Origin: Nocardia niigatensis NBRC 100131
Lineage (GTDB): Bacteria > Actinomycetota > Actinomycetes > Mycobacteriales > Mycobacteriaceae
Direction of reading: 5' to 3'
Assembly (NCBI RefSeq): GCF_000308655.1
Contig: NZ_BAGC01000053.1
Coordinates: 1-64,000, forward strand
DNA length: 64,000 bases
The notes below the pieces were generated by a model. That model saw only the letters and a list, made by a program, of their open reading frames with translations, had not been told where the DNA came from and did not search any database. Below are positions 26,490-35,276 of this stretch, one piece after another. The position numbers were made by a program, and so were the translations under genes. Position 1 is the first letter of the stretch; every line of letters begins with the position of its first letter.

Positions 26490-27436
26490 CTCGACGCTCC
26501 CGGCAGCACCGAGTCGTGCGGCGTGACCCCGGTTCGTTCACCTCGGTCGTCCCTGCCGTGGTAGTGAACCAGGAAGATCTCCTCCAGGCTGGGTTCCCGG
26601 CTGTCCATCGTCGTCACCGGCAGCCGGGCGAGCGCCGACAGCAGCGGCCCCATCGAGCCCCGAACCTGAAGCACCGCATGATGATCGGAACGATCGGCGA
26701 CCTCGACACCCGCGAGGGCGCGCAGCGCTGCGATATCGACGCCGGATTCGGCGAAGTTCACCTCGACCGTGCGCGCCGACAGGTGCCGCAGCTGGGCCAG
26801 GGTCCCTTCGTCGATGAGCCGGCCCGCCCGCAGGATGCCGATGCGGTCGCACAGCGCCTCGACCTCACTGAGCACATGTGAGGACAGGAAGACCGTCTGC
26901 CCCCGCTCGCGGGCCTCACCGACCGTGTCGCGAAAAGCCGCCTCCATCAACGGGTCCAGCCCCGAGGTGGGCTCATCGAGGATCAGGATCTCCGCCCGCG
27001 TCGCGAACGCGGCGATCAGTTGTACCTTCTGACGATTGCCCTTGGACAGCGCGCGGACCTTCTTGTGCGGATCGAAGTCGAACCGCTCGATCAGCAGGTC
27101 CCGGTAGGCGCGATCGCAACCGCCCCGCAGATTCTCCAGGTACTCGAAGGTTTCCGCGCCGGTCAGCGCGGGCCACAGGATCGCCTCGGAGGCGACGTAC
27201 GCGCAATGACGATGCGCGGCAACAGGTTCGGACCAGGCGTCGCGACCCGCGACGCGCACCGTGCCCGCGCTCGGCCGGTGCAGGCCGAGCAGCAGCCGGA
27301 TCGTGGTGGTCTTCCCCGCGCCGTTGGGTCCCAGGAACCCGTAGATCTGACCGGCCGGAATATCCAGCTCCAGCCGGTCCAGCGCGAGCGTGGCGCGGTA
27401 GCGCTTGCTCACCGCGTGCGCCTCGATGACACCCAT
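26486..27436 (-). CDS. ABC exporter ATP-binding subunit
   Basis: A 316-residue ATPase with Walker A GPNGAGKTT (36-44), signature ALSKGNRQKVQL, and Walker B ILILDEPTSGLD. The C-terminal extension ends in EPSLEEIFLVHYHG, the usual tail of DrrA-like exporters. ATG 27436 is chosen over the GTG at 27445 because GGAGG then sits eight bases upstream. It pairs with the following permease. The gene starts 46 bases after the upstream USP stop, so it may be read from the same transcript. Confidence 0.86.
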   Translation of the reverse strand: MGVIEAHAVSKRYRATLALDRLELDIPAGQIYGFLGPNGAGKTTTIRLLLGLHRPSAGTVRVAGRDAWSEPVAAHRHCAYVASEAILWPALTGAETFEYLENLRGGCDRAYRDLLIERFDFDPHKKVRALSKGNRQKVQLIAAFATRAEILILDEPTSGLDPLMEAAFRDTVGEARERGQTVFLSSHVLSEVEALCDRIGILRAGRLIDEGTLAQLRHLSARTVEVNFAESGVDIAALRALAGVEVADRSDHHAVLQVRGSMGPLLSALARLPVTTMDSREPSLEEIFLVHYHGRDDRGERTGVTPHDSVLPGASR

Positions 27437-27482
27437 GGCCCTCACCTCCGGCCGGCGTACCTCCCCTCCATTCTCGTCCCGG

Positions 27483-28385
27483 TCAGCGGGTCGGGACCAC
27501 GATCATCGGGCATTCCACGCTGTGCAGCAGCGCGTTGCTGGTCGAGCCGAGCAGCATGCCGGCGAAGCCACCGCGGCCATGACTGCCGACCACCAGCAGC
27601 TGGGCGTTCTCGGCGGCATCCAGCAGGGACTGGATCGGGCGGTCACGCACCAGGATCTGGCGGACCGGCACATCCGGGTAGCGTTCCCCGAATCCGGCGA
27701 GTCGCTCGGCGAGCAGCTCGGTTTCGCGTTCGCGCGCGGCGTCCCATCCCGCCAGCGGCAGACCGGCGCGATTGGTGTCGCTCCAGGCGTGCAGCGCGTC
27801 CAGGCCGACCTTGCGCCGGGACGCTTCCTCGAAGGCGAGTTCCAGGGCGGGCACGCTGTTCGGGGTGCCGTCGATGCCGACCAGCACCGGCTTCTCCGTG
27901 GAGACCGGGTCGATCGCCGACGCCGAATGCACGACCGCGATGGGGCAGTGGGCATGCCGGGTCACCGCGGTACTGACCGATCCGAGCAGGCCGCGCCGGA
28001 TCGCGCCGCGCCCGCGGCTGCCCACCACGAGCAGGCGGGCGTGCCGCGACCGTTCGATCAGATACGGAATCGCCGTGTCGAAGGTGATATTCGAGTCGAT
28101 GGTGAGGGCGTCGCCGACGGCGGCGGTGCGCGCCACGCGGGTCGCTTCGGTCACCACGCGCTCTCCCTCGACACGGAGCCAATCGGTGTCGGTGTCGGTG
28201 AGCATCGCACCGGGCCCCCATCCACCGGGGACCGCCATCGACGTGACGATCTCCAGCGGCGAACCGTGCAATCCGGCGTCCACGGCCGCCCACGCCACCG
28301 CGAAGTACGAGACGGCCGATCCGTCAGTGGCCACGACGACCGGCGGATTCAGTTGCGTGCCACTGGCTTCGGATGGTTTCGACAT
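27483..28385 (-). CDS. Universal stress protein, tandem USP domains (2 of 4)
   Basis: A 300-residue protein of two complete USP domains. Each carries the ATP-binding Gly motif: VVGSRGRGAIRRGLLGSVS in the first and VVGSHGRGGFAGMLLGSTS in the second. Both domains are therefore likely nucleotide-binding. AGGAGCACGAAG precedes ATG 28385. It follows a SHOCT protein by 20 bases. It is closely similar to the USP at 39481-40380: both contain GTPNSVPALE(L/F)AFEEAS(R/A)RKVG and RLAGFGERYP, so the two are recent paralogues. Confidence 0.88.
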   Translation of the reverse strand: MSKPSEASGTQLNPPVVVATDGSAVSYFAVAWAAVDAGLHGSPLEIVTSMAVPGGWGPGAMLTDTDTDWLRVEGERVVTEATRVARTAAVGDALTIDSNITFDTAIPYLIERSRHARLLVVGSRGRGAIRRGLLGSVSTAVTRHAHCPIAVVHSASAIDPVSTEKPVLVGIDGTPNSVPALELAFEEASRRKVGLDALHAWSDTNRAGLPLAGWDAARERETELLAERLAGFGERYPDVPVRQILVRDRPIQSLLDAAENAQLLVVGSHGRGGFAGMLLGSTSNALLHSVECPMIVVPTR

Positions 28386-28405
28386 CTTCGTGCTCCTGTC
28401 GTCCA

Positions 28406-28663
28406 CTACCGCACGCCCGCCGCCCGCAGTGCGGCAAGGCGATTGGCGTATTCGGTCTCGTCGATCTCGCCGCGCGCGAAGCGCTGCGCGAGGAGTTCCT
28501 GCGGCGACGGGGATTCGTAGCGGCCGGAGCTGTCCCGGCCGGAAACCGCGAACCGGACCGTGAGCGCGATCCCGACGATGAGCAGGGCCCAGAAGACCAA
28601 CATGCCCACGCCCATCCAGGCGTAGCCCCAGCCACTCATATCGTGGCCGTACCAATACATCAT
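28406..28663 (-). CDS. Small membrane protein with C-terminal SHOCT domain
   Basis: An 85-residue protein with an N-terminal membrane helix (MGVGMLVFWALLIVGIALTVRFAV) and a SHOCT motif at the C-terminus (SPQELLAQRFARGEIDETEYANRL). SHOCT motifs are short oligomerisation segments. CTGGAGG lies eight bases before the first of two ATGs. It sits between the SDR and USP genes, within the same minus-strand run. Confidence 0.8.
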   Translation of the reverse strand: MMYWYGHDMSGWGYAWMGVGMLVFWALLIVGIALTVRFAVSGRDSSGRYESPSPQELLAQRFARGEIDETEYANRLAALRAAGVR

Positions 28664-28693
28664 GGCGATGCCTCCAGTTCCGTTGTGTCGCCG

Positions 28694-29455
28694 TTACCGC
28701 TGGTCCGCGCCGGACGCCTCGAGCACGTCGGCTCGACCGGTGGTCGCGCCCCCGTCCACCACGAATTCCGAACCGGTGGAGAAGGTCGCCTCGGTGACGA
28801 GGAACCGCACCATGGCGGCGACCTCCGCCGGCTCGCCGAATCGGGGCAGGGGCTGTGTGGCGGCGATCGACTCGTCCATGCCCATGGTCATCGCCGTATG
28901 GATCGGGCCGGGGTGCACCGAGCACACGCGAATGCCGGACGAACCCAGTTCCAGCGCCGCGGCTTTGGTCACTCCGCGCAGTCCCCACTTGCTGGCGACG
29001 TAGCCGCTGATACCCGCATAGCCCATCAGGCCGGCGGTCGAGGAGATATTGACGATCGTGCCGCCGCCCGCGGCGCGCAGGCGAGGCGCGGCCAGCCGCA
29101 TGCCGAGCCAGGACCCGTAGAGGTTGACGTCCAGCACGTGCCGGAACAGGGCGGGCGATTCGGACTCCACGGTCCCGTAGTCGAGGATTCCGGCGTTGTT
29201 CACGAGCGCGCCGAGCGGGCCGAACTCTCGCTCGGTCTCCTCCAGCACCCGCTCCCACTCGTCTTCGTCGGTGACGTCGAGATGATGGAATCGGGCTTGC
29301 GGCGCATGGGTTTCGGCGAGCTTCGTCCCGTCGTCGGTGAGCAGGTCGGCGATCACCACACCGAAGCCCGCCTTCACCAGTTCCGCGACCACCGCTGCGC
29401 CTATGCCTCGCGCACCGCCGGTGACGATCGCACTCCTGTCCGCGAACTCCGTCAT
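28694..29455 (-). CDS. Short-chain dehydrogenase/reductase (FabG3/Rv2002-like)
   Basis: A 253-residue classical SDR. NAD(P) motif TGGARGIG (12-19), NNAG (86-89), catalytic Ser in NISSTAG (138-139), Tyr152 and Lys156 in YVASK. ADLL after strand 2 suggests NAD(H) preference. It resembles the 3-alpha/20-beta-hydroxysteroid dehydrogenase FabG3 (Rv2002) of M. tuberculosis, including HLDVT, SVHPG and EFVVDGG; the substrate is not fixed by this. It is the first gene of the minus-strand SDR-SHOCT-USP-ABC run, and a DosR-box-like 18-mer lies 68 bases upstream of its start. Confidence 0.84.
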   Translation of the reverse strand: MTEFADRSAIVTGGARGIGAAVVAELVKAGFGVVIADLLTDDGTKLAETHAPQARFHHLDVTDEDEWERVLEETEREFGPLGALVNNAGILDYGTVESESPALFRHVLDVNLYGSWLGMRLAAPRLRAAGGGTIVNISSTAGLMGYAGISGYVASKWGLRGVTKAAALELGSSGIRVCSVHPGPIHTAMTMGMDESIAATQPLPRFGEPAEVAAMVRFLVTEATFSTGSEFVVDGGATTGRADVLEASGADQR

Positions 29456-29522
29456 GGCTGTCCTCCGATCCGCGTGAATCCGCTGTTCTTTCACAGCATC
29501 CCGCGCGGGTGAGATGCGGCGA

Positions 29523-29540
29523 GACGGCCGAAAGTCACCG
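29523..29540. promoter_or_regulatory. DosR-box-like site 5, identical 18-mer copy A
   Basis: GACGGCCGAAAGTCACCG is repeated base for base at 41093-41110. Both copies begin exactly 68 bases upstream of a minus-strand start codon (29455 and 41025). Read on the minus strand the core is GTGAC-TTTC-GGCCG, a degenerate DosR box, and a shared GATGCTG lies 21-22 bases beyond it. This looks like a conserved promoter block. Confidence 0.55.
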
Positions 29541-29558
29541 GTTCCGAGGGCGTATGTC

Positions 29559-29572
29559 GGGCCATCGGTCCC
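29559..29572. promoter_or_regulatory. DosR-box-like site 6 (SDR / SRPBCC divergent region)
   Basis: GGGCCATCGGTCCC is nine of ten at the fixed positions of GGGAC-N4-GTCCC. It lies 61 bases before the SRPBCC start and about 33 bases centre to centre from site 5. Confidence 0.6.
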
Positions 29573-29632
29573 TGCGGGAAATCCGCCGCACGGCCGAGGA
29601 TCGAAGTCGACATTCCACCGAGAGGAACGCCC

Positions 29633-30346
29633 ATGAAGACATCGACCGCGACGGCGATCGGCCTGGCCTCTGCCCTCACCGGCCTGGCGGCCGGCTACCG
29701 GCTCTTCGCCCGCACCAAGTGCGTGACCTGGGGATCGACCACCGACGAGGTTGGGCGGGCGATGCCCGGGGACGACCTGCTGCCCGGGGCGGGCACCGTC
29801 ACGACCCGTGCGATCACGGTCGCCGCCACTCCGGAGCAGATCTGGCCGTGGCTGGTTCAGATGGGCCCCGGACGCGCCGGGGCCTACACCTACGACTGGG
29901 TCGAGAACCTCCTCGGTCTGGACATGCACAGCGCCGACGAGATCCTGCCGCAGTATCAGCAGCTCGCGGTGGATGACGTGCTGCCGATGGGCAAGTCCGG
30001 TCCGGCCATGCGGGTGGCAGTGCTGGACCGGCCGCACGCCCTCGTCCTCGCCTCGGCCGACCACCACTGGGTGTGGGCGTTCGGGCTGTACCCGACCCAG
30101 GAGGGCACCCGGCTGGTCAGCCGCAACCGCATCGATCTCCCGGATGCCGGCCCGCTGCAACGCCTGTTCTACATGCTGATCATGGAACCCGGCAGCCTCA
30201 TCATGGAGGCCAAGATGCTCCGCGGCATCAAGGAGCGCGCCGAACGCACCGTGGTGGCGACGCCCACCCAGGTGACCAACGTCCCTGGGCACCAGGCGGA
30301 AAGCCCGTATGTTCCGAACTGGCCGACGCGAACACTCGGAGTATGA
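29633..30346 (+). CDS. SRPBCC-fold protein with N-terminal membrane segment
   Basis: A 237-residue protein with a short hydrophobic N-terminus (ATAIGLASALTGLAAGYRLF) and a helix-grip SRPBCC core: VTTRAITVAATPEQIWPWLVQMG is the classic first strand and helix, and SRNRIDLPDAGP a late strand. The fold binds hydrophobic ligands; no specific ligand can be named. Its TGA overlaps the ATG of the following Acg nitroreductase (ATGA), and a good DosR-box-like site lies 61 bases upstream. Confidence 0.75.
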   Translation: MKTSTATAIGLASALTGLAAGYRLFARTKCVTWGSTTDEVGRAMPGDDLLPGAGTVTTRAITVAATPEQIWPWLVQMGPGRAGAYTYDWVENLLGLDMHSADEILPQYQQLAVDDVLPMGKSGPAMRVAVLDRPHALVLASADHHWVWAFGLYPTQEGTRLVSRNRIDLPDAGPLQRLFYMLIMEPGSLIMEAKMLRGIKERAERTVVATPTQVTNVPGHQAESPYVPNWPTRTLGV

Positions 30347-31341
30347 CCGCAATGAACGCCACTCCGGTCGCCGTACCCGACCGACGCACCCTGACGGCCG
30401 CGATGCAGCTGGCTTCGCGCGCGCCCTCCGTGCACAACACCCAACCCTGGCATTGGCGCTTCGACGGGGCGCGGCTGCACCTGCACACCGACACCGACCG
30501 CCTGCTCACCGCCATGGACCCGCACGGCCGCCAGCAGGTGATCAGCTGTGGCGCCATGCTGCACCATGTCCGCACCGCGTTCGGCGCGCAGGGCTGGCAC
30601 ACCGACACGACCCGGGTCCCGGACCCGCTCGACCCCGGCCGGCTGGCCGAGATCAGCTTCCGGCCCTGGCCCGATCCACCGGCCGGACTGTTGGCCCGTG
30701 CGGGCGCGATCGAGCAGCGCCGCACCGACCGGCTGCCGCTGGACGCGCCCGGGAACTGGGAGGACGTGCAGCGCAGGCTGCGCATGCTGGTCTCGCCGCA
30801 CTACGTCGACCTGGACACGCTCGACGACGCGGTGCAGGCCAGGCTCGCCGCGGTGTCGGACCAGGCGGCGGCGCTGCGCCGGCACGACATGATGTATCAG
30901 GCCGAGATCGGCTGGTGGGCAGGACATTCCGGGGATGCCGAGGGCGTTCCGGCCGAGGCGCTGGTTTCGGACGCGGAATTCGCCCGGGTCCGGGTGGGCC
31001 GGGTCTTCCCGTCCTCCGCGCACTCGATGCGGCGCGCGGAGACCGAGGACCACGCCGGGCTGGTGATGCTCAGCTCGGAAGCCGATTCGGTGACCGACTG
31101 GCTGGCCACCGGCGAGGCACTGTCGGCGGTCCTGCTCGAGTGCACGGTGGCCGGGCTGGCGACCTGCGCGCTCACCCACATCACCGAATTACCCACGGGC
31201 CGAACCATTCTCACCAATCTGCTGGGGCATCCCGGCACACCGCAGATCGTCGTGCGGATCGGCACCGCACCGGCCGGGGAGCCGCCCGCACCGATGACAC
31301 CTCGGCGCCCGTTGGCCGACATCTTCACGATCGAGGACTGA
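30343..31341 (+). CDS. Acg-family nitroreductase-like flavoprotein (1 of 3)
   Basis: A 332-residue protein of the Acg family (M. tuberculosis Rv2032, Rv3127 and Rv3131; about 331 residues, all DosR-regulated). It contains RAPSVHNTQPWHWRFDG, the flavin-phosphate-side motif of nitroreductase-like folds, GRQQVISCGAMLHHVRTAF, WWAGHSGDAEGVP, and the LLECTVAGLATCALTHITELP segment. Acg proteins resemble two nitroreductase halves fused with the active site closed by a lid, and are thought to sequester FMN rather than reduce nitro compounds. ATG 30343 overlaps the SRPBCC stop; an in-frame ATG at 30352 is the alternative. Confidence 0.87.
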   Translation: MTAMNATPVAVPDRRTLTAAMQLASRAPSVHNTQPWHWRFDGARLHLHTDTDRLLTAMDPHGRQQVISCGAMLHHVRTAFGAQGWHTDTTRVPDPLDPGRLAEISFRPWPDPPAGLLARAGAIEQRRTDRLPLDAPGNWEDVQRRLRMLVSPHYVDLDTLDDAVQARLAAVSDQAAALRRHDMMYQAEIGWWAGHSGDAEGVPAEALVSDAEFARVRVGRVFPSSAHSMRRAETEDHAGLVMLSSEADSVTDWLATGEALSAVLLECTVAGLATCALTHITELPTGRTILTNLLGHPGTPQIVVRIGTAPAGEPPAPMTPRRPLADIFTIED

Positions 31342-31405
31342 CGCGACGGGAGCAGGCGGCTGCCCGATCGCTCTCCCCCGAAGTCAGCGAAAGGCGGTAT
31401 CGACC

Positions 31406-32407
31406 ATGATCAGCGCGGCGTCGCAGGCGGTGTCCGGGAATCCGGCCCCCTTCACCTGGGTGACGGCGGTCTCGATGCTGGTGTTCTGCGGCATCCTGTG
31501 GCTCATCGTCGACTACATGCGCAGGAACCCACGACCGGCGATGTGGGTATGGGGACTGTCGCTGCTGAGCTTCCCGCTCTGGATCTGGGGTCCGGGTCGC
31601 GATATCGGGCTGATCAACTGGTTCTCCTGGGCGAAGATCCTGTCGGTGCTGATTCCGCTGACGCTGGTCGGCGCGATGCGGATCTCCGTGGCCGAGCAAC
31701 GCCCCGGCCGGGTCTGGGAGATCCTGCGCAATCCGCGATTCCTGTGGTTCCCGTACGCGATCCTGTTCCTCAATATCGCCGAGGCCACCCTGCGCGACGC
31801 CCAGATCGGCAACTACTGGAATGCCGCCGTCGGGCTCGGGCTGTGTCTGACGATCCCCTACTGCCCGCGTTTCTGGGAGATCCTGCCCGGCCACAATGCC
31901 GAACTCGTCGCCTACACGACGATGGCGTGGAACTTCCTCTACACCACCTGGAACCTCTGCTTCACCTTCGGCGGATATCCCCCGCAGGAAGAGCATTTCG
32001 CGGCCAGCATCTGCATTCTCGCGGTCGCCGAGATCTATCCGCTGGTCAAGCGCCGCCCCGAGCTCTACATCATGGCCCGCATCTACACGCTGCCCGTGCT
32101 CATGCTCGTGATCGCGATCTACAACATCTTCCCGAAGGTGATGCCGTCGGACGGCTGGTTCAACAACGATGTCTGGATCGTCTGGGGCATAGTCAATTTC
32201 GTTCTCACCATCCCCTACCTGTTCTGGTACACCTGGCAACTGGAAACCGGCCGCTCCTTCCTCACCTTCCGCCGCGGCCGCGCCCGCGAGGACTTCCTGC
32301 GCCGGCACGGCGATCAGGTCCAGCAGCTCCGGGTCTTCGCCGACTCACTCGACGCGGCCACCGACACCCACGGCCGCAAGTCGCGCGACTCGGCACCGTC
32401 GACGTGA
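31406..32407 (+). CDS. Polytopic membrane protein, possibly DUF5692-like
   Basis: A 333-residue integral membrane protein with about eight hydrophobic segments, rich in Trp and Tyr (for example MWVWGLSLLSFPLWIWGPG and FGGYPPQEEHF). The C-terminus is a charged cytoplasmic tail (FRRGRAREDFLRRHGDQVQQL). I tentatively connect it with DUF5692; no function is known. It follows the Acg gene by 64 bases on the same strand. AGCGAAAGGCGG about 10 bases before ATG 31406 is a plausible ribosome-binding site. Confidence 0.7.
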   Translation: MISAASQAVSGNPAPFTWVTAVSMLVFCGILWLIVDYMRRNPRPAMWVWGLSLLSFPLWIWGPGRDIGLINWFSWAKILSVLIPLTLVGAMRISVAEQRPGRVWEILRNPRFLWFPYAILFLNIAEATLRDAQIGNYWNAAVGLGLCLTIPYCPRFWEILPGHNAELVAYTTMAWNFLYTTWNLCFTFGGYPPQEEHFAASICILAVAEIYPLVKRRPELYIMARIYTLPVLMLVIAIYNIFPKVMPSDGWFNNDVWIVWGIVNFVLTIPYLFWYTWQLETGRSFLTFRRGRAREDFLRRHGDQVQQLRVFADSLDAATDTHGRKSRDSAPST

Positions 32408-32429
32408 CCGTTCAGAGGAGGAATCCCCC

Positions 32430-32459
32430 GTGCGCAGCCACATCCGACACCATGGGTGA
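32430..32459 (+). promoter_or_regulatory. Nine-codon upstream ORF overlapping the next start
   Basis: A strong AGAGGAGGA at 32415-32423 is placed for the GTG at 32430, not for the ATG at 32452. The GTG opens a frame reading MRSHIRHHG-stop whose last codons contain the ATG of the downstream gene in another frame. Either it is a His/Arg-rich leader peptide coupling translation into the next gene, or the true start of the downstream gene uses the site with an unusual 28-base spacing. Confidence 0.35.
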
Positions 32460-33045
32460 CTCCGAAATCGAAGGCCCTTCGCCGATCGGGCCGGCCGCGC
32501 TCGCTGTCACACGCTGCATCGCGGCCACCATGATCCTGCTGCTGCGCCGCAGGATCCGTCTGCCACGTGAAAACATCGGCCTGCGAATCGCTTTCGCGGA
32601 CGGGTCCCGCGCATCGGTATTCCGTGAAACAGCGATCACAGCCGCCGGCGCAGCCGACCCGTGCATCCTGATCGTCGAATTCGCGCTCCGCGGAGTCCAC
32701 GGCCGCGGTCACGCCGTCTTCCGGCGCGAGAGCCTGCTCAACACCGTTCTTTTCGCTGGATTCCCCGGCCTCATCACCAAACTCTGGCTGGCCCACGACC
32801 AGCACGGGACCTACCGAGGTCTCTACGAATGGGACACCCCCGCCCGCGCCGAGTCCTACGCTCGCGCCCTGTGGCGAATCCTGGCACTGGTCAGCATCCC
32901 CGGCTCCATCCACTTCCACATCATCACCGGCCGGCGCCGGACCGAACTGTTCGCCGCGCTCCCCGCCGCGAATCCTGTCCCCGCTCCGAATCTCGGTGAC
33001 GATCCGGGACCATGGTGGCAAGTGATCGGCCTGACGCCCCGCTGA
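32452..33045 (+). CDS. Conserved hypothetical protein, possible ferredoxin-like barrel
   Basis: A 197-residue protein with no sure family. Residues 65-90 form a strand-rich segment (ADPCILIVEFALRGVHGRGHAVFRR). The region FPGLITKLWLAHDQHGTYRGLYEWDTPARAESYARALWRIL has the strand-helix rhythm of YdhR-like dimeric alpha/beta-barrel proteins. The C-terminus is Pro-rich. ATG 32452 is the only in-frame start, but no ribosome-binding site lies at normal distance. It follows the membrane protein by 44 bases and precedes the phosphoribosyltransferase/esterase gene. Confidence 0.6.
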   Translation: MGDSEIEGPSPIGPAALAVTRCIAATMILLLRRRIRLPRENIGLRIAFADGSRASVFRETAITAAGAADPCILIVEFALRGVHGRGHAVFRRESLLNTVLFAGFPGLITKLWLAHDQHGTYRGLYEWDTPARAESYARALWRILALVSIPGSIHFHIITGRRRTELFAALPAANPVPAPNLGDDPGPWWQVIGLTPR

Positions 33046-33077
33046 TCCGATGCCGACGCGGCCGGCCGCATCCGATG

Positions 33078-33091
33078 AGGACATTCGTCCT
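33078..33091. promoter_or_regulatory. DosR-box-like site 7, palindromic
   Basis: AGGACATTCGTCCT, within the 16-base word GAGGACATTCGTCCTC (33077-33092), has six-base arms that are exact reverse complements. It fits GGGAC-N4-GTCCC apart from the outer bases. It is 126 bases upstream of the Rv2030c-like gene. Confidence 0.7.
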
Positions 33092-33217
33092 CTCTCGACG
33101 GGCCGCACTCCCCTGTCGGGCGAGGGTCCACCGCGGCAGGCTGGATCTGCCTTCCCTCGACCGGCTCCCGCACCGGGTCATCGATCGATCGATTCGCCTC
33201 TCCCCCAGGAGCATGCC

Positions 33218-35236
33218 ATGACTTCCGAGACGCCGATCGTGCGCGACGAACGGCAGCAGATCTTCCGTGACCGACGCGAGGCCGGCCGGGTGCTGGCCCG
33301 GCTGCTCGAGCACTATCGCACCGATCCCGATGTGATCGTGCTCGGCCTGGCGCGCGGCGGCGTCCCCGTCGCCTGGGAGGTGGCCGCGGCCCTGCGTGCG
33401 CCGTTGGACACGCTCATCGTGCGGAAGCTGGGCGCACCCGGCAATCCGGAGTACGCCATCGGCGCCTTGGCCTCGGACGGGCGGGTCGTGGTGAACGACG
33501 ACATGGTCCGGGCCCTGCACCTGACCGCCGAGCAGCTGCGTTCGATCGCGCGGGCCGAGGCGCGCGAGCTGACTCGCCGCGAGGCCGCCTACCGCGACGG
33601 CCGGGCGCCGGTGGACGTGTCCGGGCGGACCGTGATTCTGGTCGACGACGGGTTGGCGACCGGTGCGAGCATGTTCGCCGCCGTCGAGGCTCTGCGTGCG
33701 GAGGAACCCAAGCGCATCGTCGTCGCGGTTCCGGCCGCGCCGGAGTCCACCTGCCGCGAATTCGGCGGGCTCGTCGATGAAATGGTCTGCGCCACCATGC
33801 CTTCGCCGTTCCGGGCGGTCGGCGATTCGTTCTGGAACTTCAGCCAGGTCACCGACGAGGAGGTCCGCACACTGCTCGCGACGCCGACACGAGCCGGCAC
33901 TACACCCGCCGCCGATCCGGTCGCCGTGCTGCGCGCCGCCGCGCTCGAAGCGCCGTCCGGTGTCCCGCCCGAGCACGCACTGACCGATCTCATCGGAGAC
34001 GCGCGATTCGTGCTCATCGGTGAGAGTTCACATGGCACGGCGGAGTTCTACGCCGCCCGTGCCGCCATTACCGGCTGGCTCATCAGCGAGCACGGCTTCA
34101 ACGGCGTAGCGTGCGAGGCCGACTGGCCCGACGCCTATCGTGTGGACCGCTATGTCCGCGGTCTCGGCACCGATAATTCGCCCACCCACGCACTCAGCGG
34201 ATTCGAGCGGTTCCCCGGCTGGATGTGGCGAAATACGCAGGTCCGCGAGTTCGTCGAGTGGCTGCGGCTGCACAATGACCAACGCCGCCGCACCGGACAG
34301 GAGTGCGCCGGGTTCTACGGCCTCGACCTGTATTCCATGCACCGTTCGATGCGGCGGGTGATCGAGTACCTGGAGCGCGTGGATCCCGCGGCAGCGCGAC
34401 GCGCCGCACGCCGCTACGCCTGTTTCGATCGGGTCTCCGAGGAGGACGGGCAGGCCTATGGGTTCGCGGCGGCCTTCGGCGCCGGGGAATCGTGCCAGGC
34501 CGAGGTGGTCCGGCAGCTGGTGGAGCTGCAGCGCGGTGCCACCGACCTCATCGAAACCGGAGATGGCGAGGCGCATTTCGACGCGCTGCGCAATGCCTGG
34601 AGCGTCCGCGACGCCGAGGCGTACTACCGGGCCATGTTCGGCTCCCGGGTGGATTCGTGGAACCTGCGTGACCAGCACATGGCGGACACCCTGGACACCC
34701 TGGCCGAGCATCTGTCACGCCCCGGGCGGCCGGCGCGAATCGTGGTGTGGGCGCACAACTCCCATGTCGGCGACGCCCGCGCTACGGAAATGGCGGCGGA
34801 GGGTCAGCTCTCGCTCGGCCAGTTGGTCCGGGAACGACACGGAGAGCACTGCCGGACCATCGGATTCACCACCGCGACGGGCACGGTCACGGCGGCCGAC
34901 CGCTGGGACGGCACGGCCGAACGCAAGTCGGTTCGCGAACCGCTGCCCAGCAGCATCGAGGAACTGCTGCACGACACCGGGATGCCCGCGCTGTACCTGC
35001 GCACGGACCAGCCCGACGATGTGGCCCAGATCCTGAACATGCCGCGGCTGGAACGCGCCATCGGCGTCATCTACCAGCCCGGCACCGAACGTCAGAGCCA
35101 CTATTTCCACACCCGGGCCGGCGAACGCTATGACGCGATCATCCACATCGACCGCACCACGGCCCTCGAACCGCTGGTGCCGGACAGCACGTGGAGCGCG
35201 GGCACGACCCCGGAGACCTATCCGACCGGGCTCTGA
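33218..35236 (+). CDS. Phosphoribosyltransferase fused to erythromycin-esterase-like domain (Rv2030c-like)
   Basis: A 672-residue two-domain protein. The N-terminal PRTase domain (about 1-220) has the PRPP motif TVILVDDGLATGASM and an early RGGVPVAWEVA loop. The C-terminal domain (about 250-672) is of the erythromycin-esterase/EreA type, with GESSHGTAEFYAAR holding the catalytic His and WAHNSHVGDARATEM a second conserved His. M. tuberculosis Rv2030c (681 residues) is the same fusion and is DosR-regulated, next to pfkB and hspX. ATG 33218 follows AGGAG by about six bases. The real substrates of both halves are unknown; macrolide resistance should not be assumed. Confidence 0.87.
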   Translation: MTSETPIVRDERQQIFRDRREAGRVLARLLEHYRTDPDVIVLGLARGGVPVAWEVAAALRAPLDTLIVRKLGAPGNPEYAIGALASDGRVVVNDDMVRALHLTAEQLRSIARAEARELTRREAAYRDGRAPVDVSGRTVILVDDGLATGASMFAAVEALRAEEPKRIVVAVPAAPESTCREFGGLVDEMVCATMPSPFRAVGDSFWNFSQVTDEEVRTLLATPTRAGTTPAADPVAVLRAAALEAPSGVPPEHALTDLIGDARFVLIGESSHGTAEFYAARAAITGWLISEHGFNGVACEADWPDAYRVDRYVRGLGTDNSPTHALSGFERFPGWMWRNTQVREFVEWLRLHNDQRRRTGQECAGFYGLDLYSMHRSMRRVIEYLERVDPAAARRAARRYACFDRVSEEDGQAYGFAAAFGAGESCQAEVVRQLVELQRGATDLIETGDGEAHFDALRNAWSVRDAEAYYRAMFGSRVDSWNLRDQHMADTLDTLAEHLSRPGRPARIVVWAHNSHVGDARATEMAAEGQLSLGQLVRERHGEHCRTIGFTTATGTVTAADRWDGTAERKSVREPLPSSIEELLHDTGMPALYLRTDQPDDVAQILNMPRLERAIGVIYQPGTERQSHYFHTRAGERYDAIIHIDRTTALEPLVPDSTWSAGTTPETYPTGL

Positions 35237-35276
35237 CACCGCGCTCCACGCAGCCGATGATCGATGATCGCCGGGC

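Noticed and set aside
33218..35236. Macrolide (erythromycin) esterase resistance gene
   Set aside because: The fusion with a phosphoribosyltransferase and the DosR-type site match the dormancy protein Rv2030c, whose esterase-like half has no shown macrolide activity.
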